Assembly (NCBI GenBank): GCA_037355855.1
Contig: CM074759.1
Span: 5,208,001 to 5,272,000, forward strand
Length of the DNA stretch: 64,000 nt
Origin: Pseudo-nitzschia pungens
Lineage: Eukaryota; Bacillariophyta; Bacillariophyceae; Bacillariales; Bacillariaceae
Direction: 5' to 3'
Part shown: in pieces, positions 51,001 to 60,923 of the stretch
Position numbering within the stretch: position 1 is the stretch's first letter
Layout: each line of letters begins with the position of its first letter
Program-made: the position numbers and the translations under genes
The notes under the pieces: model-generated
The model's database searches: none
Told to the model about the DNA's origin: nothing
What the model saw: the letters and a program-made list of their open reading frames with translations, nothing else

Positions 51001-53924
51001 AAATAACAGAAGGATTTGGCAGGTTCAATAGCACCACCAGTGGCAATAATCCCACCAGCCCACCGGTCAAGAGCTTCCTGAAAGTCAACAGCTAATTCCT
51101 CACCAGATGTGGAGGAATCAGAGCCAGCACAAAACAAATCTGTGTCATCCACAAAGGCAAAACCCACCAGAGAAACCAGTTGCAGTGACAATGAAGTGAT
51201 AAGATGGACACCATGCCCAGCCTGTTGCATCATTCGGAAGACAATTGTTGACACCAAAGCCCAAAGAGTTGGACCAATACCATTGCCTTGGCCACAACCA
51301 CTGAGAGGAACAGGTTCATCACCATACACAGGACCTGACCGACCAAAACCAGTTTTGATGTGGTGCTTGGCATGTTGCAAAGTAGACAAAAGAACCTCAC
51401 ACACATGTGCAGGAACCCCAAAGCTTTGGAGAGTGAGACCTGCAATGGGATGAGAGATCCTATCATAGCAGCCCTTGGCATCATTCATAGCAACAGCACC
51501 AGATCTGCGCTTCTGCCTCAACACATCACAGATGAGCTTCTTGTTCAGGCAGGTGTTGATGGCCTTGTGGTGTTTCCTGCTTCCATGTTGATCAACAGCC
51601 ACGGCATTGGCACGTTCAGCATGGGCAAGAATTCGTCTGCCAATCATCTTGTTGTTGATTTGGAACTCAGGAGACATCAGCTGAATAAGCCTCATCTTAT
51701 CCACTCTATATTCACCAGGTTTCTTGAAGATCTCAACATCAGTGATGACCTGCCAAGCAGAAGGAGAGAAGCCAACAATCAATGGGACGGATCTCAGGAG
51801 AGTGTCAAACTTGTTCAACTGTGGATCAAGGGCAAAAGCCTTGTGGTGTGCAAAACTCAAACAAGAAGGTTCACTTGCTGTGCGTTCCCTCTGACGTTTC
51901 CAGGCAGCAGCATTGTCAGCTGGACACACTGAATAGTCAAAGGGGGGCAAACTCAGAATAGAGTCAGGGACTTTGAGACAGGCAAGAAATTCAGAAAGGT
52001 ATTTGTCAGTGGCAGGAGGAGGGATGTATGTGCCATCAAGGACTTGGGGAGCAGCATGGGCAGTGCCTAGGTAGCCAAAGTCTTGAATGAAGGAGGGAGT
52101 CATGGAAGGAGTGCCAAGACACTGCTGTTGACGCCGGACATTGGATGCAGCCATAGCTGGTACCATAGTAGACTGGGACTCCAAGACCTGTTCAACACCA
52201 TCATGGCCAACTGCAATAGCGCGCAAGACTGCTGACTTGTTGACACGTCCCCGAATAGACCGAGCAGCGAGACCAAGCTCTCGTTGAAGACGTTCCCTAC
52301 GCATCCTGGCACGAATCTGAGAAGCATGCTGGTTGTGAGGCTTGCCTTCAGCAAGAAGTGCATCCACCAGGCCTTGATTGAAGGAGTCTCTCCATGAGGG
52401 GGCCAATTTCTTCACTGCCCGGTATTGCTTGTAAGCTTGTTTCAGATGGAGGAGAGCACTGGAAAGGTCACTGTGTTCTCCTTTGTAGAGAGAAAGCTTG
52501 CAGGCCAACCTTTTCAAAACAGTATGACTGGTGGACACACCCTGTCTCAACTTAACAACACGCCGCCAAAAGTCAATGGTATCACGATAGACTTGCAGCT
52601 TAGGTGACCATGGAACCAAACCAGCTCTAGTGTGGCAGAGGTTTTGTTCAACAGAGAGCCTGAGAGAGGTAGAGGTTTCATGGAGTACTTCATATGTGGT
52701 GATGAGATCAGTTCGCACAGAAATATCCCCAGACTGAAACTGAGCCAGTAGGTGCTCCAGCTTAGCTTGGAGAGAAAACACTCCAGCCTTGAGAAAGCAG
52801 TGCCTCACTCGCTTGAAATACCGTTGCCGCAGATGAGGATGGGAGGACTGGAGTTTGGAAAGAGAGAATCTCACAGGAGGTGGCAAATATTTGCCCATAA
52901 TGCTGCCATTACAAACCTCAATCCAGAGCATGCGATGGTCAGATTCCATACCATGGGCACCTCCAAAGGGACAATACCCAGCCCTGAGAACATCAACATT
53001 CTCAGAGACCCAAATGGCATCAATTGGTGTTCTGGTAGTGTTTCGGTTGTGAGTGGCAGGAGGAGAAGACGTACTATGAAGGGTAAGAATGGCATCTCTG
53101 AAACCAAGAGCCTTGAGCTCAAAAGACAAGCCATCAGTCCTGACATCAGCATTCTGGTCAATCCCAACAATGACTTGATCACCTGCACCCAGGCAGACCT
53201 GAAGGGCAGCAGTCAAATCCCTGTGAAAGAGAATGCATGGATTGGGACTGAAAAGATTTTCAGCGGCCTGAAAGTATCGGTACTGTTGATTCCAGACTGA
53301 GCCAAGATCCCTATCATTTTCAACCGGGCAGTAGGCAGAAAACATGGTGACATTGTAGCCATCCCTGCCCTGAAACTTGACAAAGGACCATCTACCAAGA
53401 CCAGATGGATCAGCTCCATGTGCAACCTTGTGTGAGCTGAACAGCTGGTCAATGGAAAAACCTGTACCGCCAGGCTGAAGCCAAGAGCAGGCAGAAGCTT
53501 CATGCTTGTTGTTAGCAAGATAAGAAAAACTTGAGGGACTGACATTCTTCATGCGCCGATTGAAAAGATCACAGGGCAGGAGTTTGGATTCATTCAAACA
53601 ATGTTCAGCAAAAAGAGCCACACTGGCATTGCTCTTGACAAATTGACGGGCGTTGTGCTTGGACATGGACATAAAGGCAGCTCTGCGCTGTGGTCCAATG
53701 TTTTGGAATGTGATGATGGTGGAGTTAGAGGATGGAGCTTGAGGGAAGGAATGACCAAAAGTGTCAGAATCCTTAGCAGCAAGAGATTCTCCATGAAGAG
53801 TTAATTGGACAAAATGAGGGACAGGGGAAGAGTCGGAGGGGGAAAAGGGAGAAACAGGAGAAGCATTGATGGGATTTGGATTGGAAGGCATCCCATCACA
53901 CCTCATATCAGAAGAGCTAACCAT
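48084..53924 (-). CDS. LINE-G ORF2: EEP endonuclease, RT, RNase H (1946 aa)
   Basis: Same length, start (MVSSS at 53924, overlapping the ORF1 stop 53917-53919) and domain order as LINE-F ORF2. The EEP motifs (FQNIG, FAEHCLN, GIDQNADVR, SDHRMLWIEV), RT motifs (NDAKGCYDR, GQGNGIGP, FVDD), RNase H Asp/Glu residues and CCHC finger are all present. Differences from LINE-F are scattered substitutions, for example GGAHGMESDHRM where F has GGVHGMESDHRL. No stop or frameshift. It could supply enzyme, but its own ORF1 is defective. Confidence 0.94.
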   Translation of the reverse strand: MVSSSDMRCDGMPSNPNPINASPVSPFSPSDSSPVPHFVQLTLHGESLAAKDSDTFGHSFPQAPSSNSTIITFQNIGPQRRAAFMSMSKHNARQFVKSNASVALFAEHCLNESKLLPCDLFNRRMKNVSPSSFSYLANNKHEASACSWLQPGGTGFSIDQLFSSHKVAHGADPSGLGRWSFVKFQGRDGYNVTMFSAYCPVENDRDLGSVWNQQYRYFQAAENLFSPNPCILFHRDLTAALQVCLGAGDQVIVGIDQNADVRTDGLSFELKALGFRDAILTLHSTSSPPATHNRNTTRTPIDAIWVSENVDVLRAGYCPFGGAHGMESDHRMLWIEVCNGSIMGKYLPPPVRFSLSKLQSSHPHLRQRYFKRVRHCFLKAGVFSLQAKLEHLLAQFQSGDISVRTDLITTYEVLHETSTSLRLSVEQNLCHTRAGLVPWSPKLQVYRDTIDFWRRVVKLRQGVSTSHTVLKRLACKLSLYKGEHSDLSSALLHLKQAYKQYRAVKKLAPSWRDSFNQGLVDALLAEGKPHNQHASQIRARMRRERLQRELGLAARSIRGRVNKSAVLRAIAVGHDGVEQVLESQSTMVPAMAASNVRRQQQCLGTPSMTPSFIQDFGYLGTAHAAPQVLDGTYIPPPATDKYLSEFLACLKVPDSILSLPPFDYSVCPADNAAAWKRQRERTASEPSCLSFAHHKAFALDPQLNKFDTLLRSVPLIVGFSPSAWQVITDVEIFKKPGEYRVDKMRLIQLMSPEFQINNKMIGRRILAHAERANAVAVDQHGSRKHHKAINTCLNKKLICDVLRQKRRSGAVAMNDAKGCYDRISHPIAGLTLQSFGVPAHVCEVLLSTLQHAKHHIKTGFGRSGPVYGDEPVPLSGCGQGNGIGPTLWALVSTIVFRMMQQAGHGVHLITSLSLQLVSLVGFAFVDDTDLFCAGSDSSTSGEELAVDFQEALDRWAGGIIATGGAIEPAKSFCYLIDFKWNGSGWDYRSIADMPGDFSVADKNGNRATLDRFEVDHADKTLGVFISMDGNEEAQIAHMKSQSQSFGSQLKASKCEKRASLYTFKYSFMKSVEYPMPVTQLDEATWTKIIHPALVPVLNKAGMSRTFPRHVFYGPSLYQGFGFIHPYLLQEFSHIATLFQESVRSSQTGRILRLTAESLRLELGIPLHLGVTPYHPFASYVTPCWYKHVWKFFSVHPVSLFEDFPDLPLLRSNDCYLMQAFVNSGFRGADLSLLNHMRMSLKAISLADICTPDGKRLSPMAFQLTSSNHLRDHLDWPRCPPSWPPAAKRLWTKALQTCFLPPCPPPAARALAPSFHLGHWLSPQTASLWPWFLSPSTNRIFFKTSTGWIVSTSQGRGRYRVTSELISYKPACADVLVCPVICGQVVRVVGSSAFVSDPPDMDPLEYNPFDSLPDSPADAFDSLCASPRVLLHKYSLPQAGCQTLVDAIQNGTASAVCDGSFDPDLLRGTSAFILSPNTSTKTASLFLTGCNFVSGSPEDQSSYRSELAGIIGVLTCCTALVNLFDIASGSITIALDGDTALKQAQGSWPLVISQKSFDYVYVIRNMISALPISVHFQWVQGHQAGIFLDWWALRNHQVDSMAKAFLSVHRASAHHYPRLVFEPWAFSLNGCKCSRFDQNALHVAISGPPLLKYWQTHHDIPIPQPVLSSIHWCAHLSAFKRLPPGMQRWFVKFASGCIGVGNQLLHYQYQDHSRCPLCDADNEKVSHVLSCKDTGAVQHSVSAFKGPLQKRLEVEQTDPSLVVAIVDLLTRVRKGQTIYPSSYSLAIASAVRAQRTIGWHNWLLGRWSPRWYQIQADYYSHIGSKRSPKRWATAIIHQFFLTSWDLWTYRNERLHGPGGTLDAEQHQSLDASITSELAIGAAGALPQSHSLLQTPFHVLQGYTLTAKRQWLATIHLARKQYAAPVPPVQPYQQEAALLRAWLTGPQG

Positions 53925-55726
53925 GATCAGAAGGAAACCGAGTCTGTCGCACGGAAGAAAGAGTTGCCGGAGCTGATTTGGTGGAGACATTGGCATGGCT
54001 CAAATCACTGACACTAGCATCATGACTGGAAGAGAATGCAATGGCAGCAACTCCAAGCCTCAATGCAGAGGCTGCATCTTCCCCACCACCGGCAGCAGGA
54101 ACTGCAGTTGAGGACTCAGGAGAGGCCACAGGGAGGTCACCTGCCATGGCATCATGGGGAGGTTCAGGAACTTCAGGGGGAACAACAGGAGAGATACCAG
54201 GGGAGGCATCAGTCTTGGCCACATGGGTAGGATCACCTCCAGGAGGAACAGCACCTGCAGGCGCTGAGGCCTGGACATCAGTGAGATTGGAAGTGCCGGT
54301 CGCTAAAGTATCCATGGATTGAGAATCATCAAAGCCTCCACCACCACTGTCAGCACGGGCTTGGAGGTTAAAGTGCAAATCCAGATCAAAAGTGAGGTCG
54401 GGGGCAAGGTCAACTGACAAGTCATCATCAACAAGTTCCCAATCTCGTGCATCCCCATCACCAAAAAAGGGAAGAGAGTCATCCTGCAGTGGATCTGCAG
54501 CAGGTGCAGTTTCCACAACACAATTGACAGCAGCATCCCAATGGTAAGCTTCCATTTCAGTCAAGCACTCAGAAGAGAACCATTGTCTAACACAAGAACC
54601 ATACTGAGCTTCCAGAAAAATAGGCAGGAAAGACAACATGGCCGTTGCTTCAGCCTTGGTAGTGATGTTGTACAAAGCAAGGATCTCGCCTCGGTATGAA
54701 CTGGTATCAACAGAAAGAAAAAGAGGCCATGACCAATTGTCACGGGTTCTGATACCCAGAAGCACACTGCGCAGTGTCTTCAAACCCAGCCCTTGGCCCA
54801 AGTCAACTGGAAGATCAAGATCAACTACCCCCAGAACAGGAGCAGTTTCATGGCTCTCAATAAATTTGGCTTGGCGGTGCTTAGCCTGGCGAACAGTCTT
54901 GAGCTTGGAGGGGGGAAGAGGTCTGTCAGAAGGATTGGTAGCTGTCTCAATAAACTTGTAGAATTTACCATCAGGTAAAGAGGCAATGTCTGAAGGTTTG
55001 CAACGGTTGAACTGGGCTTTGAGGAGCTTAACAGTTTGGGCGCGCTTTGTTGCATCACATAAAACATGAGCAGCCAGAACCGGATTGGGATCAGGAGTTC
55101 TGGAGTTGTCAAGGCTTGCCTGAGGTCCCAGAGCCCTTTGGTGTGTGTCTGGACTTCTGTTGGCCTGGCAGCTGGGAGCCTGCCTGGTTGGATCCTGGCT
55201 GCTGGGAGCCTGACTGCGGAGGACCTGACTCCTGGGAGCCTAGCTGAGAAGCTGTTGACAGAGAAGAAGTTTGCAAGGAATCCCCTGGTGCAGAGTCCCC
55301 TGGTGCAGATTCCCCTGGTGCAGATTCAGTGCCAAGCATCTCAACATCAGAGAGCACACCTGCAGAAGAAGAAGTCTTCAAGGAATCCCCTGGAGCAGGT
55401 TCAGTGCCAAGCATATCAACATCAGAAAGCACACCTGCAGATGAGGACACAGAAGAAGATGAAGACATATCATCAATAGACCCAGGCATAGAGGATGAAG
55501 AGGCTGATGAGGCAGAGGAAGAGGATGATCTGGTATCAAGAGTAGGAGAGGGAGTAGTAAGAGCAGAGGTGACACTAGAATGTCGTGGAGGGGTCTTTTG
55601 CACAAATGGGCGCTTGTTAGACCGAGTCCCAGAGGCAGACCTAGCAGAAGAAGGAGGTGTGGAAGATCTTTTCTTCCGGGAAGCTGTTTGGGAGGCGGGC
55701 CGCCCCTTAGTGGGAGGGGGAGACAT
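53917..55726 (-). pseudogene. LINE-G ORF1: chimeric N-terminus, middle deleted
   Basis: The start at 55726 gives MSPPPTKGRPASQ, only distantly like MPPPPPASRRKRS of LINE-A/F. The Ser/Pro-rich N-terminus shares SNKR and a DDM...DVDM pattern, so it comes from another subfamily. At about 55111 it joins, out of frame, the LINE-A/F-type sequence LDNSRTPDPNP, which then runs open to the stop at 53917. Relative to LINE-F (45960 to about 44200) the N-terminal part is 1.15 kb shorter, and the ordered middle domain is missing. It may be a recombination or template-switch product followed by deletion. Confidence 0.85.
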
Positions 55727-55739
55727 TGTACCAGAAGTG

Positions 55740-57880
55740 GGCAAAGGCCGGGGCAGGAGAAGCACCGGTTGAGGGCAAACAACAGCTGAAAAGCAAGCAA
55801 TTGGGTGCTGGACCAACAGCAGACACGCCTCTTGGATGTGCAAGTGCCAGGTGATGACAAAGGCCGGGGCAGGAGAAGCACCGGTTGATGACAAAGGCCG
55901 GGGCAGGAGAAGCACCGGTTGATGACAATGGCCGGGGCAGGAGAAGCACCGGTTGAGGGCAAACAACAGCTGAAAAGCAAGCAATTGGGTGCTGGACCAA
56001 CAGCAGACACGCCTCTTGGATGTGCAAGTGCCAGGTGATGACAAAGGCCGGGGCAGGAGAAGCACCGGTTGAAGGCAAAGGCCGGGGCAGAAGAAGCACC
56101 GGTTGAAGACAAAGGCCGGGGCAGGAGAAGCACCGGGTGAGGGCAAAGACCGGGATAGGAGAAGCACCAGGTGAGAGCAAAGCAAAAACGGAAAAGCAAG
56201 CAGTTGGGTGTTGGACCAACAGCAGACACGCCTCTTGGATGTGCAAGTGCCAGGTGATGACAAAGGCCGAAGCAGGGGAAGCACCGGTTGATGACAAAGG
56301 CCGGGGCAGGAGAGGCACCGGTTGATGACAAAGGCCGGGGCAGGAGAAGCACCAGTTGAGAGCAAAGCAACAACTGAAAAGCAAGCAGTTGGGTGTTGGA
56401 CCAACAGCAGACACGCCTCTTGGATGTGCAAGTGCCAGGTGAGGACAAAGGCCGGGGCAGGAGAAGCACCGGTTGATGACAAAGGCCGGGGCAGGAGAAG
56501 CACCGGTTGATGACAAAGGCCGGGGCAGGAGAAGCACCAGTTGAGGGCAAACAACAGCTGAAAAGCAAGCAATTGGGTGCTGGACCAACAGCAGACACGC
56601 CTCTTGGATGTGCAAGTGCCAGGTGATGACAAAGGCCGGGGCAGGAGAAGCACCGGTTGATGACAAAGGCCGGGGCAGGAGAAGCACCGGTTGATGACAA
56701 TGGCCGGGGCAGGAGAAGCACCGGTTGAGGGCAAACAACAGCTGAAAAGCAAGCAATTGGGTGCTGGACCAACAGCAGACACGCCTATTGGATGTGCAAG
56801 TGCCAGGTGATGACAAAGGCCGGGGCAGGAGAAGCACCGGTTGAAGGCAAAGGCCGGGGCAGAAGAAGCACCGGTTGAAGACAAAGGCCGGGGCAGGAGA
56901 AGCACCGGGTGAGGGCAAAGACCGGGATAGGAGAAGCACCAGTTGAGAGCAAAGCAAAAACGGAAAAGCAAGCAGTTGGGTGTTGGACCAACAGCAGACA
57001 CGCCTCTTGGTTGTGCAAGTGCCAGGTGATGACAAAGGCCAGGGCAGGAGAAGCACCGGTTGAAGGCAAAGGCCGGGGCAGAAGAAGCACCGGTTGATGA
57101 CAAAGGCCGGGGCAGAAGAAGCACCGGTTGAAGACAAAGGCCGGGGCAGGAGAAGCACCGGTTGATGACAAAGGCCGGGGCAGGAGAAGCACCGGTTGAA
57201 GACAAAGGCCGGGGCAGGAGAAGCACCGGTTGATGACAAAGGCCGGGGCAGGAGAAGCACCAGTTGAGAGCAAAGCAACAACTGAAAAGCAAGCAGTTGG
57301 GTGTTGGACCAACAGCAGACACGCCTCTTGGTTGTGCAAGTGCCAGGTGATGACAAAGGCCGAAGCAGGGGAAGCACCGGTTGATGACAAAGGCCGGGGC
57401 AGGAGAGGCACCGGTTGATGACAAAGGCCGGGGCAGGAGAAGCACCAGTTGAGAGCAAAGCAACAACTGAAAAGCAAGCAGTTGGGTGTTGGACCAACAG
57501 CAGACACGCCTCTTGGATGTGCAAGTGCCAGGTGATGACAAAGGCCGGGGCAGGAGAAGCGCCGGTTGAAGGCAAAGGCCGGGGCAGGAGAAGCACCGGT
57601 TGATGACAAAGGCCGGGGCAGAAGAAGCACCGGTTGATGACAAAGGCCGGGGCAGGAGAAGCACCGGTTGAGGGCAAACAACAGCTGAAAAGCAAGCAAT
57701 TGGGTGCTGGACCAACAGCAGACACGCCTCTTGGATGTGCAAGTGCGAGGTGATGACAAAGGCCGGGGCAGGAGAAGCACCGGTTGAAGGCAAAGGCCGG
57801 GGCAGAAGAAGCACCGGTTGAAGGCAAAGGCCGGGGCAGAAGAAGCACCGGTTGAGGGCAAAGCAACAGCTGAAAAGTAA
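55740..57880 (-). repeat. 34-bp VNTR with about 85-bp spacers, LINE-G 5' UTR
   Basis: About 2.1 kb of 34-bp units containing GGCCGGGGCAGGAGAAGCAC, interrupted about ten times by a second unit that includes CAAGCAATTGGGTGCTGGAC and ACACGCCTCTTGGATGTGCA. The units hold no stop codon in any minus-strand frame, and 34 is 1 modulo 3, so all three frames stay open over most of the array and encode rotating Pro/Cys/Leu-rich peptides. The array lies immediately upstream of ORF1. Confidence 0.93.
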
Positions 57881-59360
57881 CCTGTTAGATGCTGGGGCTA
57901 CAGAAGACACGCCGCTGATGATGACAAATGCCGGGGCGGTAGAAGCACCAGTGGAGTGCAGAAATGCCAGGTGATAGGTTGTATGCTGGGAAACAGGGTA
58001 CAGCAGCAACAACAGGTCCAACGTTGGTCTGGACAAGGAAAAACTCCAGGGGAACCAAAAGAAAGGACTGGAGCACTACCAGAAGAGTCACGTTCGAAAC
58101 CCACAGAGGTGCTCTGGAGTTACAGAATTTGGAAACTCCAGTAGACCACTGCAAATCGTGTAGAAACAAACTGGCTTGATTCAAAGACCTTGAGCGAGGC
58201 AATTAAACCAGGGAAGCTGCGTGCTTGAAAACAGGGGCTTTAGTAGGAAAACTTAGGGACCAGGGGAGATCAATGGCAGGGCACACTTAAAAGGCTCAGG
58301 AGGGAACTTGAAGTTCAAACTCGCAAGTACTTATAAGTGTAAACAGTATCCAGGGGCAATTGGCTTGAAAACAGGGACCTTGAGCGAGACACTTAGGGAC
58401 CAGGAAAGCTGCGTGCTTGAGAACAGGGGCACTTAGGGATCAGGGAACTCGTGAACACTTAGGGACCAGGGAAATTGTAGTCTTGAAAACAAGGGGCGAT
58501 AGTAGCTGTAGTCTTGGAAACAAGAGTGCAATAAGTAGGTGGTACTTAGGGATCGGTTGGTCTTGGCTTGAAAACAGGTGTAGTAGGGGGAGCCTTAAGC
58601 GAAAACACTTAGGGACTAGGGGGCTTGGCTAGGAAACAGGGGTACTCTTAAGTGATTGACACTTATTATTAGAGCAGGGGGCAATTGGCTTGAAAATAAA
58701 GGGGAACTGGAAGATATGCTCGCGTGAACTTGCAGATACTTAGGGATCAGCGAGTAGGAACCTTCTAGAAGGGGGGTGTATATGTGTTCGATCTTGCAGA
58801 ACGTAGAACGTTAAGTAGGTTCGACCTTGAAGAATGTAGAACGTTAAGTGGGTATCACTTATGGGGCTTGGAAGACTGTATAGCGTTAAATAAAAATATG
58901 GCTTGAAAACAGATCAAAAAAACAAACCGAGCTCGGAGACAAACTGAGCGTGGAGACTAACCGGAGCAGAGCTGCTGTAGAATTAGTACTGCAATTGCTG
59001 TAGAAAATTATGTGTCCTTGTTTTCGGTCGTGTTGCTTGTTGCTTGCCGACAGAGCTGCTGTAGAATTAGTACTGGAAGCGCTGTAGAAAATTATGTGTC
59101 CTTGTTTGCTTGTGTTGCTGCCGAATCGATCGACCGACCGACAGGAAACAAGGAACCAAAGCAACCAAAGGAAGCAAGGAGCAGCCAAACAAACAGCAGA
59201 ATCAGATAGGGGAGGTCTCTGTTAATAGGTGTAGTGCTTGGTGTTGTTGTAGGAGCTTTAGAAGTGAGTGAGATATCAAAGGGGAAAGTTGTGTAGAAAT
59301 CTACGTGTTTTAAGTACTGGAACATCGGAACGTCGGACAAAATCGCGCGTCGCAAAATTG
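57881..59360 (-). promoter_or_regulatory. LINE-G 5' UTR, distal part
   Basis: Contains the full antisense gypsy module (57996-58156), one 192-bp unit (from about 58203), the CTTGAAAACAGG/CACTTAGGGA series, and the conserved 5' terminal block with duplicated GTAGAAAATTATGTGTCC and an ATCGATCGACCGACCGACAG word. No long conserved ORF. Confidence 0.72.
57996..58156 (-). repeat. Antisense gypsy pol module in LINE-G 5' UTR (long form)
   Basis: On the plus strand it runs GGGTACAGCAGCAACAACA ... TTCGAAACCCACAGAGGTG, CTCTGGAGTTACA, AACTCCAGTAGAC ... CTGCAAAT, matching Gy-4 on its coding strand over about 160 bp. The LINE is transcribed from the other strand, so the module is antisense in the LINE. 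Confidence 0.85.
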
Positions 59361-59361
59361 T

Positions 59362-59381
59362 ATGTACAGTATATATGTCAT
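59362..59381. repeat. Right target-site duplication of LINE-G
   Basis: Exact copy of 36605-36624. Confidence 0.93.
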
Positions 59382-59523
59382 CTGTTTTCAAGTCTACTGC
59401 CCTGCTGGTCCATAAGTAATTTTGCTTATGGTCCTCCTGTTTTCTGACCCAAGCCCCAAAGCTGCTAAGTACAAGTTATGTCGTCAGTAAAATAAACTTC
59501 AAATAATAACTGATTAATCAACC
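59382..59523 (+). other. LINE-E 5' UTR-like sequence, then short leader before Gy-5 gag
   Basis: 59382-59480 resembles 36480-36575 (CTGTTTTCAAGT, CCCTGCTGG, GACCCAAGCCCCAAAG), that is, a second tandem unit of the LINE-E 5' UTR. 59481-59523 is a short AT-rich leader ending AATCAACC before the gag ATG. No LTR or standard primer site is visible where the 5' end of an LTR element should have one. Confidence 0.55.
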
Positions 59524-60923
59524 ATGGCGTCCAAAGGAACCAAACAGGTACCGTTTAGATTTACAAGAGAGGACTGGCCGGAAGATGCCACCACTGTAAA
59601 GATGAGCATTGACTCCGAAAAGGGAGGAGTAGCCTTCAGTGACTACCTGAAGGTACTCACCGGAACCGATAGACCGGAACTCTTCATCATATGGAAGAGA
59701 GACTTTGACCAGAAAATTGCTGGCAATGACAAACTCCAAGGAGACCAGAAACTGGACGTCCTCCAGAGAATCCTCTCACACGAGGCACTCTCCATCGTCC
59801 AGATGACTCTCGGCAGGTCCTACTACGTGGAGCTGGGGCATAAGATACACAACAACCAACTCATCCAACGGAGGATCCAGCAAATCGGACAAACCGAAGC
59901 CACAAAAGAGCCTCCCTTTGGTACAACCAAGGAGCCGGCACAGGGGACAAGCACCCAAACCAAAAACACCGAGACGACTGCCTCGGCAACGTCAGAAACA
60001 GAAACAGAGCCCAAGGAACTCGGTGCTCCAATCCCCAAGAAAAGGGTTTCAGACGCCCTCATCCAATACTACCAAACCGAGGAGTACACAAAGGATGTAA
60101 TTGAGGAATGCATGCATGCCCTCAAACTAAAAATCTTTGGCAACGACATGAATGGCAAACGAGCCTACATTCTCCTTCGGAGATTCATGCAAGGCACACG
60201 AGTCGACATGAAACACGGTATCCGCTCCTGGAGCAACCGCATGGCCGAACTCCAAAGCTACCTCCCGGAATGCCTCTGGGAGAGTGGCGCAGTGGCAGGA
60301 CAAGCACCTTCCCGCTTCACAGAAGCAGAAATGAAGGAAATCCTGGATTCCAACATGACCCACACCCAAAGGGACAAGTTGGAACACATTGGGTGGGACG
60401 TATATGCCCATCCCTTTAACACCACTATTGACAAACTCAAAAAGTTGGAAACCACCATCTGGAGCGAGGAAGAACTTCGCAAACGGATCACCGAACTGGA
60501 AAAACAGAACGGTGGAGCCAAGAAAAATTCCAAGGCCATTTCTGGAGGAGGAAATGGGAAGTCTCCCACCAAGAAGAAGCGCCCAATGGACAACAACAAG
60601 CAACTATGCAAAATCTGTGGCAAGACCCACGCCGGCAAATGCTGGAAACTAATCGGAGGTCCCCCAAGAAGGGGAAATTTGACCGGGAAACCATCAATCT
60701 GCTCAAGGAGCACTTCGTGGCAAAAGAAGACTCAGACGATGAGCAACCCTCCAAACGTCACTGGGGAAGAAAACTCTCCAACCATGAGTACTCCTACGTC
60801 CTAGCAACTGCCCAAGCTGCAACCGGCGTCTCAGACAATGATATCTCCATCGATGAGCACGACCTAAAGGACTATAGAAGAAAGTGCCGAAAGACCTTTA
60901 AAAAGAAAGGATCCCACAACTGA
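59524..60923 (+). pseudogene. gag: gag of Gy-5 (one frameshift)
   Basis: Starts MASKGTKQVPFRF in CAACCATGGC. About 380 residues of capsid-like sequence lead to a Lys-rich stretch and the knuckle CKICGKTHAGKC (C-x2-C-x3-H-x3-C). Just after it, near 60665 in a CCCCC run, the frame shifts: the first frame ends at 60804, while the other reads KKGKFDRETINLLKEHF and an acidic Asp/Ser-rich tail, ending TGA 60921-60923. The second is likely the original C-terminus. A middle region of Thr/Glu-rich repeats (about 59910-60020) is low complexity. Its TGA overlaps the next ATG (TGAATGG). Confidence 0.82.

Larger units (their letters stand above)
36625..59360 (-). mobile_element. LINE-G: full-length LINE, with LINE-F in its 3' UTR
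   Basis: The 5' end is at 59360 (CAATTTTGCGACG), the 3' end at 36625 with (ATT)n. Removing LINE-F (36867-48003) and one duplication leaves about 11.6 kb. The 3' UTR is split into 36625-36866 and 48025-48083. ORF2 is whole; ORF1 is chimeric/deleted; the 5' UTR has a VNTR of more than 2 kb. Confidence 0.93.

Noticed and set aside
55740..57880. CRISPR-like array (regular short repeats)
   Set aside because: Units are contiguous 34-mers with one recurring spacer type, not unique spacers, and lie in a eukaryotic LINE 5' UTR.
55109..58036. Long Pro/Cys-rich protein of 975 aa
   Set aside because: All three frames of the strand are open because the repeat unit has no stops; the openness follows from the tandem repeat and is not evidence of coding.
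59382..59480. Pairing 36480-36575 with 59382-59480 as two LTRs of one element
   Set aside because: Both lie in the order and orientation of a repeated LINE 5' UTR block, and the LINE-G target duplication sits between them. No TG...CA boundaries. Kept as a finding only for the missing Gy-5 LTR.
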